NCBI GenBank assembly: GCA_040830705.1
Contig: JBFOME010000015.1
Location: 1-64,000, forward strand
Origin: Ruegeria_C sp040830705
Lineage (GTDB): Bacteria > Pseudomonadota > Alphaproteobacteria > Rhodobacterales > Rhodobacteraceae
Direction: 5' to 3'
DNA length: 64,000 nt
Of the stretch, positions 50,800 to 58,781 are shown piece after piece. The translations under genes and the position numbers were made by a program. The first letter of the stretch is position 1. Each line of letters opens with the position of its first letter. The notes beneath the pieces were generated by a model. That model was given only the letters and a program-made list of their open reading frames with translations, had not been told where the DNA came from and did not search any database.

Positions 50800-52154
50800 G
50801 CGACTGGATCAACACCCTGCCCGATGCGGCGCGCGCCTATCTGGACGGGCGCAGGCTGGATGAGGTGGAATGCATCATCTCGGACCTGCCCGGCATTGCG
50901 CGCGGCAAGGCTGTGCCCGCCTCGAAATTCGCACGCCAGGATTATTTCCACCTGCCTGACAGCATCTTTTACCAGACCATCACCGGTGACTGGGGCGAAG
51001 CGGCAGATGAGGATGGGTTCATTGAAAAGGACATGATCCTGAAGCCGGACATGTCCACCGCCACCGCCGCGCCCTGGACCGGTGACTGGACGTTGCAGGT
51101 GATCCACGATGCCTATGACCGTGACGGCAACGCGATCCCGTTCAGCCCGCGCAATGTGCTGAAACGCGTGGTTGAATTGTACCACAAGAAAGGCTGGAAA
51201 CCGGTCGTCGCGCCCGAGATGGAGTTCTTTCTGGTCGCGCGCAACCTCGACCCCGCGCATGAGATCAAGCCGATGATGGGCCGCTCGGGCCGCCCTGCCG
51301 CTGCCCGCCAGGCCTATTCGATGACGGCGGTGGACGAGTTCGGACCAGTGATAGACGACATCTATGATTTCGCCGAGCATCAGGGCTTTGAAATCGACGG
51401 CATCACCCAAGAAGGCGGCGCAGGCCAGCTAGAGATCAACCTGCGCCACGGCAACCCTGTGAAACTGGCCGATGAGGTGTTCTATTTCAAACGCCTGATC
51501 CGCGAGGCCGCGCTGCGCCATGACAGCTTTGCAACCTTCATGGCCAAGCCCATCGCAGACGAGCCCGGCTCGGCCATGCATATCCACCACTCGCTGATCG
51601 ACATGGAAACCGGCAAGAACGTCTTTTCGGGTCCGCAGGGCGGTGAAACAGATGCCTTTTACCACTTCATTTCGGGGCTGCAGACGCATATGCCCGCCGC
51701 CCTGGCGGTCATGGCACCCTATGTGAATTCTTATCGCCGCTACGTGCGGGATCAGGCGGCACCGATCAATCTGGAATGGGCGCGCGACAATCGGACCACC
51801 GGCATTCGGGTGCCGCTCTCGGGTCCCGAAAGCCGCCGAGTGGAAAACCGCATCGCTGGCATGGACTGCAACCCCTATCTGGGGATCGCCGCCTCGCTGG
51901 CTTGCGGCTATCTGGGTCTGACCGAACAGGATCGCCCAAGACGCCAGTATTACGGCGATGCCTATGAGGGGGACGGTGATATCCCGCAGGTGATGGGACA
52001 GGCGTTGGATCTGTTCGATCAGGCAGAGGCGTTGCATCAGGTGCTGGGGTCGGAATTCGCGCGGGTCTATGGCATCGTGAAACGCTCGGAATACGAAGAA
52101 TTCCTGCAAGTCATCTCGCCCTGGGAACGGGAACATCTGCTGCTGAATGTCTGA
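50796..52154 (+). CDS. Glutamine synthetase-like ligase 2 (gamma-glutamylpolyamine synthetase type)
   Basis: A 452-residue glutamine synthetase family protein that is clearly different from the one at 48739. Family parts include CIISDLPGIARGKAVPASKFA, PEMEFFLVARN, GGAGQLEINLRHGNP, GSAMHIHHSLID and ARDNRTTGIRVPLSG, so the catalytic site looks intact. It most resembles the PuuA-type enzymes that join glutamate to an amine. Two family members in one operon suggest two substrates or two steps. Translational coupling to the amidotransferase is strong. Confidence 0.9.
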   Translation: MSDWINTLPDAARAYLDGRRLDEVECIISDLPGIARGKAVPASKFARQDYFHLPDSIFYQTITGDWGEAADEDGFIEKDMILKPDMSTATAAPWTGDWTLQVIHDAYDRDGNAIPFSPRNVLKRVVELYHKKGWKPVVAPEMEFFLVARNLDPAHEIKPMMGRSGRPAAARQAYSMTAVDEFGPVIDDIYDFAEHQGFEIDGITQEGGAGQLEINLRHGNPVKLADEVFYFKRLIREAALRHDSFATFMAKPIADEPGSAMHIHHSLIDMETGKNVFSGPQGGETDAFYHFISGLQTHMPAALAVMAPYVNSYRRYVRDQAAPINLEWARDNRTTGIRVPLSGPESRRVENRIAGMDCNPYLGIAASLACGYLGLTEQDRPRRQYYGDAYEGDGDIPQVMGQALDLFDQAEALHQVLGSEFARVYGIVKRSEYEEFLQVISPWEREHLLLNV

Positions 52155-52234
52155 AGCTCCGTCCAGTCTGTGACAGATGGGTGAAAATTCGCTGCCTTGT
52201 TGCGAAGGGTCTTGGCAGGTCCATGCATTAGTTT

Positions 52235-52252
52235 TATCTTTTCGAAAAGATA
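52235..52252. promoter_or_regulatory. Perfect 18-bp palindrome upstream of the DegT aminotransferase
   Basis: TATCTTTTCGAAAAGATA is an exact palindrome, AT-rich in a GC-rich genome. Its right edge lies 22 bases before the ATG at 52274, in the 119-base gap after the second GS-like gene. It could be an operator, or a short terminator-like hairpin. No regulator gene is adjacent. Confidence 0.5.
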
Positions 52253-52273
52253 GATTAAGTAAGGCCAAATCTG

Positions 52274-53476
52274 ATGCAGGCTCCCAACGTCCACGAAGCT
52301 GAACCCATTCCCGCAGCCGCCCGTGACGCGATCGACGCGCTTTTGCAATCGGGCGATCTGTTTCGTTACACCGCACCGCAGGACGCGCCGGTCTCTTTGC
52401 TTGAGTCTGAATTTGCCGAGTTGCTGGGATCGAAATATGCGCTGGCAGTCTCGTCATGCTCGGCGGCGCTATTCCTGTCGCTCAAAGCGCTGGATCTGCC
52501 GCGGGACGCGCGGGTTCTGATCCCGGGTTTCACTTTTGCGGCCGTGCCCTCGTCGATCGTACATGCCGACTGCATTCCGGTGCTCTGCGAGGTCGGCGAG
52601 AATTATCGGATCGATCTGGGTGATTTCGAGACCAAGCTGGACAGCGTTCAGGCGGTCATCATCAGCCATATGCGGGGCCATACCTCGGACATGGACGCGA
52701 TCATGGCGCTGTGTGACGCGCGCAACATCCCGGTGATCGAGGACGCGGCCCATTCGCTGGGCACCACGTGGCATGGCCGAAATATCGGCACCATCGGCAA
52801 GGTGGGCTGTTTCTCGTTCCAGTCCTACAAGATGATCAATGCGGGCGAAGGCGGCATCCTGATCACCGATGATGCCGATCTGGTTGCCCGCGCAGTTATC
52901 ATGTCCGGTGCATATGAGCATAACTGGCAAAAGCACAAAGGCCCGCATGGAGAAAACGCCCCTGATCTGGAACAGGCCTTTGCCCGCTGGCAGAACAAGC
53001 TGCCGCTGTATAACCTGCGCATGAGCAACCTCAGCGCGGTGGTGATCCGCCCGCAACTGCCGGAACTGGCGCGGCGGGTGCGCGACGGTCTGGCCAATCA
53101 CGACTATGTGGCCGGTCAGTTGAACGCCTCGCCTCATATCGACGTCCCAGCACCGCTTGCGCCTGAAAAACGCGCGCCGGATTCGATCCAGTTCAATCTG
53201 GTGGGGCTGGATGACGCCGAAACCCGTGCCTTTGCCGACGCCGCCGCTGCGCGCGGGGTCAAGGTTCAGGTCTTTGGACTGAGCGAGGACAACGCACGGG
53301 CCTTCTGGAACTGGCAGTTTCTGCCCGAACAGGTGGAGCTGCCGCAGACCCGTTCCATGCTGATGCGCGCCTGTGACGTGCGCCTTCCCGTCCGACTGAC
53401 CCGAGACGAGCTTGACCTGATCGCGGGCATCTTGCTGGCAGCGATGGAGGATGTAACCGGTCCGATCGCCGCTTAA
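52274..53476 (+). CDS. DegT/DnrJ/EryC1/StrS-family PLP aminotransferase
   Basis: A 400-residue fold-type I aminotransferase of the sugar-aminotransferase family. The internal-aldimine lysine is Lys186 in FSFQSYKMINAGEGGILITDD, the PLP-contacting Asp is Asp157 in VIEDAAHSLGTTW, and SSCSAALFLSLKAL binds the cofactor phosphate. Relatives usually act on keto-sugars, yet no sugar nucleotide gene is nearby; the neighbours are amine/glutamate enzymes. I infer a step that uses or makes an amino donor for the imported compound. Its stop overlaps that of the convergent trypsin gene. Confidence 0.88.
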   Translation: MQAPNVHEAEPIPAAARDAIDALLQSGDLFRYTAPQDAPVSLLESEFAELLGSKYALAVSSCSAALFLSLKALDLPRDARVLIPGFTFAAVPSSIVHADCIPVLCEVGENYRIDLGDFETKLDSVQAVIISHMRGHTSDMDAIMALCDARNIPVIEDAAHSLGTTWHGRNIGTIGKVGCFSFQSYKMINAGEGGILITDDADLVARAVIMSGAYEHNWQKHKGPHGENAPDLEQAFARWQNKLPLYNLRMSNLSAVVIRPQLPELARRVRDGLANHDYVAGQLNASPHIDVPAPLAPEKRAPDSIQFNLVGLDDAETRAFADAAAARGVKVQVFGLSEDNARAFWNWQFLPEQVELPQTRSMLMRACDVRLPVRLTRDELDLIAGILLAAMEDVTGPIAA

Positions 53477-54258
53477 GGCAGCTGATCCTCCGCGCGTTCC
53501 AACCCGCGTTCGAACAGCCGACTGCTCAGAAACACGCCGCGCGCGCCATCCGGGGTTGCGCGGCCTTGCGACAGGATGCCTACCACTTCAGGCCCGTCAG
53601 GCCCCTCGACCAGCAAGGGCGCGCCGGAATCGCCCTGCATGATCGGGCAATCCAGTATCGCAACCTCGCGCAACTGGCGCGGCGCCTGTGGCTCACACGG
53701 TCCGGCGCGGCTCAACACATGGGGGCGCAGGCCGGAATAGCCCGCGACACTCAAACCCGCAACGGGGCGCGATGGATCGGCAATCGGCAGGGTTCCAACC
53801 TGCTGCCCAATCGGGTCTTTCAGGATCAACACCGCCCAATCTGAGATCGTCATCGGGGTAAAATCCCGGCTGCGCACATCCTGAGCCGGATCGGTGACAT
53901 AACTAAACACCTCTGATGCGGCCTGCGTTTCCCCGCGCTGGTAGCCTGCGACAAAGCGAATGCTGCTGGGCGAAATCCAGCGTTTACGAGCGCCGTTATA
54001 AAGGCAATGCGCCGCTGTCAGCACCAGACGTTCTGCCACCAGAACACCGGTGCAATGCTGGCGAATATCGATGCTGGCAAAATTGACCCGTCCAATGGCA
54101 CGCCACGGCGCGCTGGCGGCATCCAACACGGGCCTCTCGCGGATCGGTGCGCAGTCGGCTGCCAGATCGGGACCCAACAGGCACAGGCTCTGCGCTTTGG
54201 CGGCAAGTGGGAAAACAAATAGTGCAAATGCACCTGCAAGCAGGCGCATTCCGCGCAT
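53473..54258 (-). CDS. Secreted trypsin-like serine protease
   Basis: A 261-residue S1-family protease with a signal peptide (about 1-22) and an intact triad: His84 in VLTAAHC, Asp140 in SDWAVL and Ser211 in MQGDSGAPL. The fold is complete, in contrast to the degenerate protein at 1596-3323. It is likely to be periplasmic or extracellular. It lies between DegT and phaR but has no evident functional link to either; it may simply be followed on the same strand from phaR. Confidence 0.92.
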   Translation of the reverse strand: MRGMRLLAGAFALFVFPLAAKAQSLCLLGPDLAADCAPIRERPVLDAASAPWRAIGRVNFASIDIRQHCTGVLVAERLVLTAAHCLYNGARKRWISPSSIRFVAGYQRGETQAASEVFSYVTDPAQDVRSRDFTPMTISDWAVLILKDPIGQQVGTLPIADPSRPVAGLSVAGYSGLRPHVLSRAGPCEPQAPRQLREVAILDCPIMQGDSGAPLLVEGPDGPEVVGILSQGRATPDGARGVFLSSRLFERGLERAEDQLP

Positions 54259-54260
54259 GA

Positions 54261-54818
54261 TCAGCTCAGCTTTGACAGCTTTTGCTGCAAATCGGCCAGT
54301 TGCTTCTTGATCTCGTCCAGATCCTCGCCCGAGCTATCCGCAGCCTCTTCTGCATCTTGCCCCGGCCCGGACCAACTGCCCGACAACCCGCCGGTCATCG
54401 CCTTGAGGAAGGCCTGCTGCTGTGCCTGAAGCGCATCGAAGCCAGGCATCTGCGCCATGGGGTTCATGGCGTTCACATTCTTCATCACTTTGGCCTGGCT
54501 TTCGCGCAGCATGTCGAATGAGCTTTGCAGGAATTGCGGCATCATTCCGCCACCGGGCACCATGTAGCTGCGCACCAGGTCGTTCAGCACATTGACCGGC
54601 AGCACATTCTCGCCCCGGCTTTCATGTTCGGCGATGATTTGCAGAAGGTATTGTCGGGTCAGGTCGTCACCGGATTTGAGGTCGACAATCTGAACCTCGC
54701 GCCCATCACGGATGAAGCCCGCGATATCTTCCAGCGTGACATAGTCGCTGGTCTCGGTGTTGTAGAGCCTGCGGCTGGCATACCGCTTGATCAGCAACGG
54801 TTTTTCCTGTTCAGCCAC
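54261..54818 (-). CDS. phaR: PHA synthesis regulator PhaR
   Basis: A 185-residue DNA-binding repressor that also binds PHA polymer. The N-terminal DNA-binding domain reads LLIKRYASRRLYNTETSDYVTLEDIAGFIRDGREVQIVDLKSGDDLTRQYLLQII, followed by the PHA-binding region (VLPVNVLNDLVRSYMVPGGGMM) and an acidic/helical tail ending LADLQQKLSKLS. When polymer accumulates, PhaR leaves its operators and phasin is made. A CTGC-type operator with one mismatch precedes the gene, suggesting autoregulation. Confidence 0.95.
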   Translation of the reverse strand: MAEQEKPLLIKRYASRRLYNTETSDYVTLEDIAGFIRDGREVQIVDLKSGDDLTRQYLLQIIAEHESRGENVLPVNVLNDLVRSYMVPGGGMMPQFLQSSFDMLRESQAKVMKNVNAMNPMAQMPGFDALQAQQQAFLKAMTGGLSGSWSGPGQDAEEAADSSGEDLDEIKKQLADLQQKLSKLS

Positions 54819-54839
54819 CCATATCCCTCCCCGGCAATG

Positions 54840-54850
54840 ATGCGATGCAG
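54840..54850 (-). promoter_or_regulatory. Near-match PhaR operator ahead of phaR
   Basis: ATGC-GAT-GCAG, one mismatch from CTGC-N3-GCAG, about 22 bases ahead of the phaR start and next to further GCAGC repeats (for example GCGCAGCAG at 54865-54873). This is consistent with self-repression. Confidence 0.45.
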
Positions 54851-54898
54851 CAAAGCCTATGCGAGCGCAGCAGAAAAGGAAAGTGCCAGTCTAGATGC

Positions 54899-54926
54899 AA
54901 AAAAGGGCAGGCCTTACGACCTGCCC
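54899..54926 (-). terminator. Rho-independent terminator between phasin gene and phaR
   Basis: Read on the minus strand: GGGCAGG, a loop of 8, CCTGCCC, then six T. It begins about 50 bases after the phasin stop and separates the highly expressed phasin gene from phaR. Confidence 0.9.
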
Positions 54927-54976
54927 AGCAGAATTGCGCCTAAATGGGAGGAAATGGCGCAATTGATCGTCTGCGA

Positions 54977-55420
54977 TTACTTCGCGCTTGCTTTCTTCGC
55001 AGCAGCGGTCACGTCGTTGGTCGCTTTTTTGACAGCGGCAGTTGCATCTTCGGTGATGTCTTTGCCAGCAGCCATCAGCAGCTCGACGGTGTCCATCTGA
55101 ACTTTTTTCGCAACTTCAGCGAAAGCAGCCAGGTTTTCAGCAGCAACTTCGGCCGAGGAGGAGGCGAAGTCGGTTGCTGCTTTTGCATAGTCAGCAGGCT
55201 CTGCTTTGGCTTTGGAGTAGTCGCCCAGCTTGGCCAGGGTGTCTTTGGTCCACTTGCTGGAGATCTCTGCCGATTTTTCGGCTGCTTCCAGAGCAACGCC
55301 CGACAGTTTTTCGTTCAGGCTGGTGGTGGTTTTGAAGGCATCTTCGAACGCTGCGGTGTCGATCGGGAATGCGCCCATGGTGTCTTTGATGATGGTGGTG
55401 AAGTCTTGCGTCTTAGCCAT
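54977..55420 (-). CDS. phaP: Phasin (PHA granule-associated protein)
   Basis: A 147-residue phasin that coats PHA granules. The sequence is nearly all helix: TTIIKDTMGAFPIDTAAFEDAFKTTTSLNEKLSGVALEAAEKSAEISSKWTKDTLAKLGDY, then a long Ala/Lys-rich amphipathic region ending VTAAAKKASAK. The start is at 55418-55420 (MAKTQDFTTI). Upstream, two CTGCGGTGC-type sites in opposite orientations make PhaR control very likely. A strong terminator follows the gene. Confidence 0.93.
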   Translation of the reverse strand: MAKTQDFTTIIKDTMGAFPIDTAAFEDAFKTTTSLNEKLSGVALEAAEKSAEISSKWTKDTLAKLGDYSKAKAEPADYAKAATDFASSSAEVAAENLAAFAEVAKKVQMDTVELLMAAGKDITEDATAAVKKATNDVTAAAKKASAK

Positions 55421-55486
55421 TGTCTCAATCCTAATTGCCGGGACCGGGCCCACCCCGTTTCCTCCGGCTTGAGACGAATATGTGTG

Positions 55487-55526
55487 CTGCGGTGCAGCAT
55501 TGCAAGAATTTTTTGCCGCACCGCAG
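55487..55526 (-). promoter_or_regulatory. Paired PhaR operators in the phasin promoter
   Basis: CTGC-GGT-GCAG (55487-55497) is a perfect match to the CTGC-N3-GCAG element, and a second copy with one mismatch, CTGCGGTGCGG on the minus strand, is at 55516-55526. Both lie 67-106 bases before the phasin ATG, with an AT-rich tract (55507-55514) between. Beside the first is GTGCAGCATT, shared with the upstream region of the histone-tailed gene. Confidence 0.7.
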
Positions 55527-55551
55527 AAAAATTTTGGGTTATGTATGAAAG

Positions 55552-57354
55552 TCAGCCCCTTGCAGAGACCTTCACATAGGCACCGGGGGCCGGAGCAATT
55601 GGTTTATGCTTCGAATCACCCGGGGTTCTGGCTGGAACCTGCTTGCCTGAGCGCTTCTTCAGCCATGCCTCCCACAGGGGCCACCACGAGCCCTTGTTGT
55701 ACTTCGCCGCCTTCAACCAAGCCTCGTGATCGGCGCTTAGATCCGCGTTGGTATAATGCCCGTATTTGTTCTTGCTGGGCGGATTGACGATACCGGCAAT
55801 ATGACCCGATTCCGAAACCACGAAAGTCTTGGACCGCGACCCCATCATCTGCATCCCGCGGTAGCAGTCTTTCCAGGCCGCAATGTGATCGGTTTCGCAA
55901 GTGATTGCCATCAGGGGCACCGTCACATCGCGCACATGCAATTTGTGGCCCATCAACTCAAAACCATCCTCGGTGAACTCATTGCGCTGGCAGAGGCCGC
56001 GCAGATATTCGACGGCCATCTTGGCCGGCAGGTTCGCCCCGTCGCCATTCCAGTAGAGCAGGTCAAAGGCCGGCGGGGTCTCTCCCATCATGTAATTGCG
56101 GATCGCCGGGCCGTAGATCAGATCGCGGGACCGCAGATAAGAGAAGGTGCGTGCCATGATGTAGGATCGCAGCACACCCTGCTTGGTAACCTCTTCTTCG
56201 ATCGCGTCGATGAAATCATTCTGCAGGAACGGAGTGAACTCTCCCTGGTCCGAGAAATCTGTCAGCGCTGTAAAGAAAGTGGCCGACTTGATCGATTTGT
56301 CACCCCTTTGCTTGAGTAGGGACAAGGTCAGGCTAAGCGTTGTGCCCGCGATACAATAGCCAACAGCGTTCACCTGATCGACGTCGCAAATTTCCTTGGC
56401 CTTTTCGATCGCTGTCAGGAAACCGTCCTGAATGTAGTCTTCCATTCCCACGTCGGACATCGACGAATCCGGATTGACCCAACTGACCACAAAGAGGGTA
56501 TAGCCCTGCTCGGTCACCCACTTGATCAGGCTGTTCTGCGCTTTGAGGTCGAGAATATAGAACTTGTTGATCCAGGGTGGAAAGAGAACGATGGGCGTTT
56601 CATGCACCGTCTCGGTCGACGGCGCGTATTGGATCAGCTCCATCATCCCGTTGCGGTAAATCACCTCTCCCGGTGTCGTGGCGATGTTGCCGCCCAACTC
56701 GAAGGCGGACTCATCTGCCAGACGTACGGTGAGTTCGCCATCATTGGCCTCAAGATCGGAAACGAGGTTTTCCAAGCCACGGATCAACGATTCCCCTTCG
56801 GTCTCGACCGCTTTTTCAAGCGCGTCCGGGTTGGTGGCAAGGAAGTTTGTTGGCGCCATCAGATCGATGATCTGTTGGGCGAAGTAGTTCAACCGGCGGT
56901 TCTGCGTGGCATCAGTATCCTCAGCTGCCGAAACCGCCGCCTCAATCGCCCTGGCGTTGGCCTGGTATTGGTTCTTAACCAACCGGAAATATGGGTTGGT
57001 TTTCCACATCGGATTGGAAAAGCGGCGATCAGTGGGTTCGTTGTCGTCTTCCTCTACATCGCCGGTGATCATCGCGCGCTGCGCCTCGGCGAAGTTCAGC
57101 ACGGACGTACTCCAGAACTCGATCTGCTGTTCCAGTATCTTCGTCGGGTTGTTTACGGCTTCGGACCAGTAAGACGTTGCTGCTTTTGCAAAAACCTCTT
57201 GATTCGGCCCATCCAGCGCGGGATTATGTCCAGACTTTTTAGACATGACCTCGACAAACCGCTTCGACAGGCTTTCAACCTTCTCCAGATTTTCCTTCAA
57301 TTTATCAAAGCTTTCTTGCGAAATCTCTGGAGGCAGGTCTTCGCTAGTTGTCAT
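55552..57354 (-). CDS. phaC: Class I polyhydroxyalkanoate synthase
   Basis: A 600-residue PHA synthase that polymerises 3-hydroxyacyl-CoA. The active-site Cys334 is in the lipase-box variant GYCIAGTTL; the catalytic Asp is in ITCETDHIAAWKD and the His in SESGHIAGIVNPP. The length and the absence of a phaE partner indicate class I. The start at 57352-57354 (MTTSEDLPPEI) is favoured because a PhaR-type palindrome sits just upstream at 57379-57389, inside the open frame that would extend the protein. Confidence 0.95.
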   Translation of the reverse strand: MTTSEDLPPEISQESFDKLKENLEKVESLSKRFVEVMSKKSGHNPALDGPNQEVFAKAATSYWSEAVNNPTKILEQQIEFWSTSVLNFAEAQRAMITGDVEEDDNEPTDRRFSNPMWKTNPYFRLVKNQYQANARAIEAAVSAAEDTDATQNRRLNYFAQQIIDLMAPTNFLATNPDALEKAVETEGESLIRGLENLVSDLEANDGELTVRLADESAFELGGNIATTPGEVIYRNGMMELIQYAPSTETVHETPIVLFPPWINKFYILDLKAQNSLIKWVTEQGYTLFVVSWVNPDSSMSDVGMEDYIQDGFLTAIEKAKEICDVDQVNAVGYCIAGTTLSLTLSLLKQRGDKSIKSATFFTALTDFSDQGEFTPFLQNDFIDAIEEEVTKQGVLRSYIMARTFSYLRSRDLIYGPAIRNYMMGETPPAFDLLYWNGDGANLPAKMAVEYLRGLCQRNEFTEDGFELMGHKLHVRDVTVPLMAITCETDHIAAWKDCYRGMQMMGSRSKTFVVSESGHIAGIVNPPSKNKYGHYTNADLSADHEAWLKAAKYNKGSWWPLWEAWLKKRSGKQVPARTPGDSKHKPIAPAPGAYVKVSARG

Positions 57355-57378
57355 TTTAAGGAATTCCTCATAGTCTCG

Positions 57379-57389
57379 CTGCTGTGCAG
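57379..57389 (-). promoter_or_regulatory. PhaR-type operator between phaC and phaZ
   Basis: CTGC-TGT-GCAG, a perfect CTGC-N3-GCAG palindrome 24 bases ahead of the phaC start and 75 bases ahead of phaZ. It may control one or both divergent genes. Confidence 0.6.
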
Positions 57390-57422
57390 AATAAAATTCG
57401 GCCCGGGAAAACGTCAATCGAC

Positions 57423-57450
57423 GTGCTAACTCGTGCATAAGCCATAGCAC
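57423..57450. promoter_or_regulatory. Inverted repeat near the phaZ start
   Basis: GTGCTA (57423-57428) and TAGCAC (57445-57450), separated by 16 bases, immediately precede the phaZ ribosome binding site AAGAGGG. It may be another regulatory site. Confidence 0.35.
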
Positions 57451-57464
57451 AAGAGGGATAGATC

Positions 57465-58736
57465 ATGCGATACATGATGACCTACGACCTGATGGAGACC
57501 GTCAGAAACACCAACCAGTGGTTAGGTGCTTCGGCGCGGTCCATGGCGTCCTATCCTATTTTTGCGATGGCTCCGAATCCCGTGTTCAGTTGGATGGCTG
57601 CCTGGGGTGAGGTGACCGAACGCACCTATCAGCGCATGATCGTCAAACCTGACTGGGGCATCCGAACCTTCACCTGCGAAGATGGCAAGGATCACCTGGT
57701 CGAGATTGAAACCGTTGTCGAACGTCCCTTCGGCGATCTGATCCACTTCCATGTAAACGGCCGCAAGAAACAGCCGCGCAAGGTGCTGCTGGTCGCGCCG
57801 ATGTCAGGGCACTACGCGACATTGCTGCGCTCGACCGTGAAAAGCCTGCTGGTCAATTGCGAGGTTTATGTCACCGACTGGCACAATGCGCGCGACATCC
57901 CAGTCTCGGACGGCAAGTTCGACATTGAGGACTACACGCTCTACCTCGTTGATTTCATGCGCGAACTGGGGCCGGAAACCCATGTGGTCGCCGTGTGTCA
58001 ACCCGCCCCGCTAACGCTGGCGGCGACCGCCTATCTGGCCGAGCAGGACCCCAAGGCGCAGCCCTCATCGCTGACACTGATCGGCGGCCCCGTCGACCCA
58101 GATGCCACGCCCACCGACGTCACCGATTTCGGTCGCCGCGTGACTATGGGGCAGCTCGAAGAAACCATGATCCAGAGGGTCGGCTTCAAGTACAAGGGCG
58201 TGGGCCGCATGGTCTATCCCGGCCTGTTGCAGCTGGCGTCGTTCATGTCGATGAATTCGGACCGCCACAGCCAGGCCTTCGTGGACCAGATTCAACGCGT
58301 CATGCGTAACGAAGCCTCGGATCACGATGCCCATAACCGGTTCTACGATGAGTATCTGGCTGTCATGGACATGCCTGCCGAGTTCTACCTTTCCACCGTC
58401 GAGCGCGTTTTCAAGAACCGCGAGATCGCGCGCAACGAATTTGTCGTGGCAGGTCACAAAGTGGATATTGGCAAAATCACCGATGTTGCGGTCAAAACGG
58501 TCGAAGGCGCAAAAGACGATATTTCCGCGCCCGGCCAATGCGTTGCGGCGCTTGATCTATGCACCGGACTGCCCGACAGCAAAAAGGCCAGCCATCTAGA
58601 AGAGGGCGCAGGCCACTACGGCATATTCGCGGGCCGCAGCTGGCGCGACAATATCCGCCCGCTGGTCATCGATTTCATGAATGCAAACAGCAAGGGTGGC
58701 ACGACGCGCAAGGCGGCCAATACAAACGCCGCCTGA
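57465..58736 (+). CDS. phaZ: Intracellular PHA depolymerase
   Basis: A 423-residue intracellular depolymerase that mobilises stored PHA. The nucleophile is Cys178 in HVVAVCQPAPLTLAATAY, typical of the native-granule (PhaZ1) enzymes that use Cys in place of Ser. The N-terminal region (ASARSMASYPIFAMAPNPVFSWMAAWGEV) and the GHYGIFAGRSWRDNIRP block with the catalytic His also match. No signal peptide. It is divergent from phaC, with a PhaR-type site between. Confidence 0.94.
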   Translation: MRYMMTYDLMETVRNTNQWLGASARSMASYPIFAMAPNPVFSWMAAWGEVTERTYQRMIVKPDWGIRTFTCEDGKDHLVEIETVVERPFGDLIHFHVNGRKKQPRKVLLVAPMSGHYATLLRSTVKSLLVNCEVYVTDWHNARDIPVSDGKFDIEDYTLYLVDFMRELGPETHVVAVCQPAPLTLAATAYLAEQDPKAQPSSLTLIGGPVDPDATPTDVTDFGRRVTMGQLEETMIQRVGFKYKGVGRMVYPGLLQLASFMSMNSDRHSQAFVDQIQRVMRNEASDHDAHNRFYDEYLAVMDMPAEFYLSTVERVFKNREIARNEFVVAGHKVDIGKITDVAVKTVEGAKDDISAPGQCVAALDLCTGLPDSKKASHLEEGAGHYGIFAGRSWRDNIRPLVIDFMNANSKGGTTRKAANTNAA

Positions 58737-58781
58737 GCCGCAGATCCCACTACTCACATCCGTTCGCGACTGGCCTCGATC

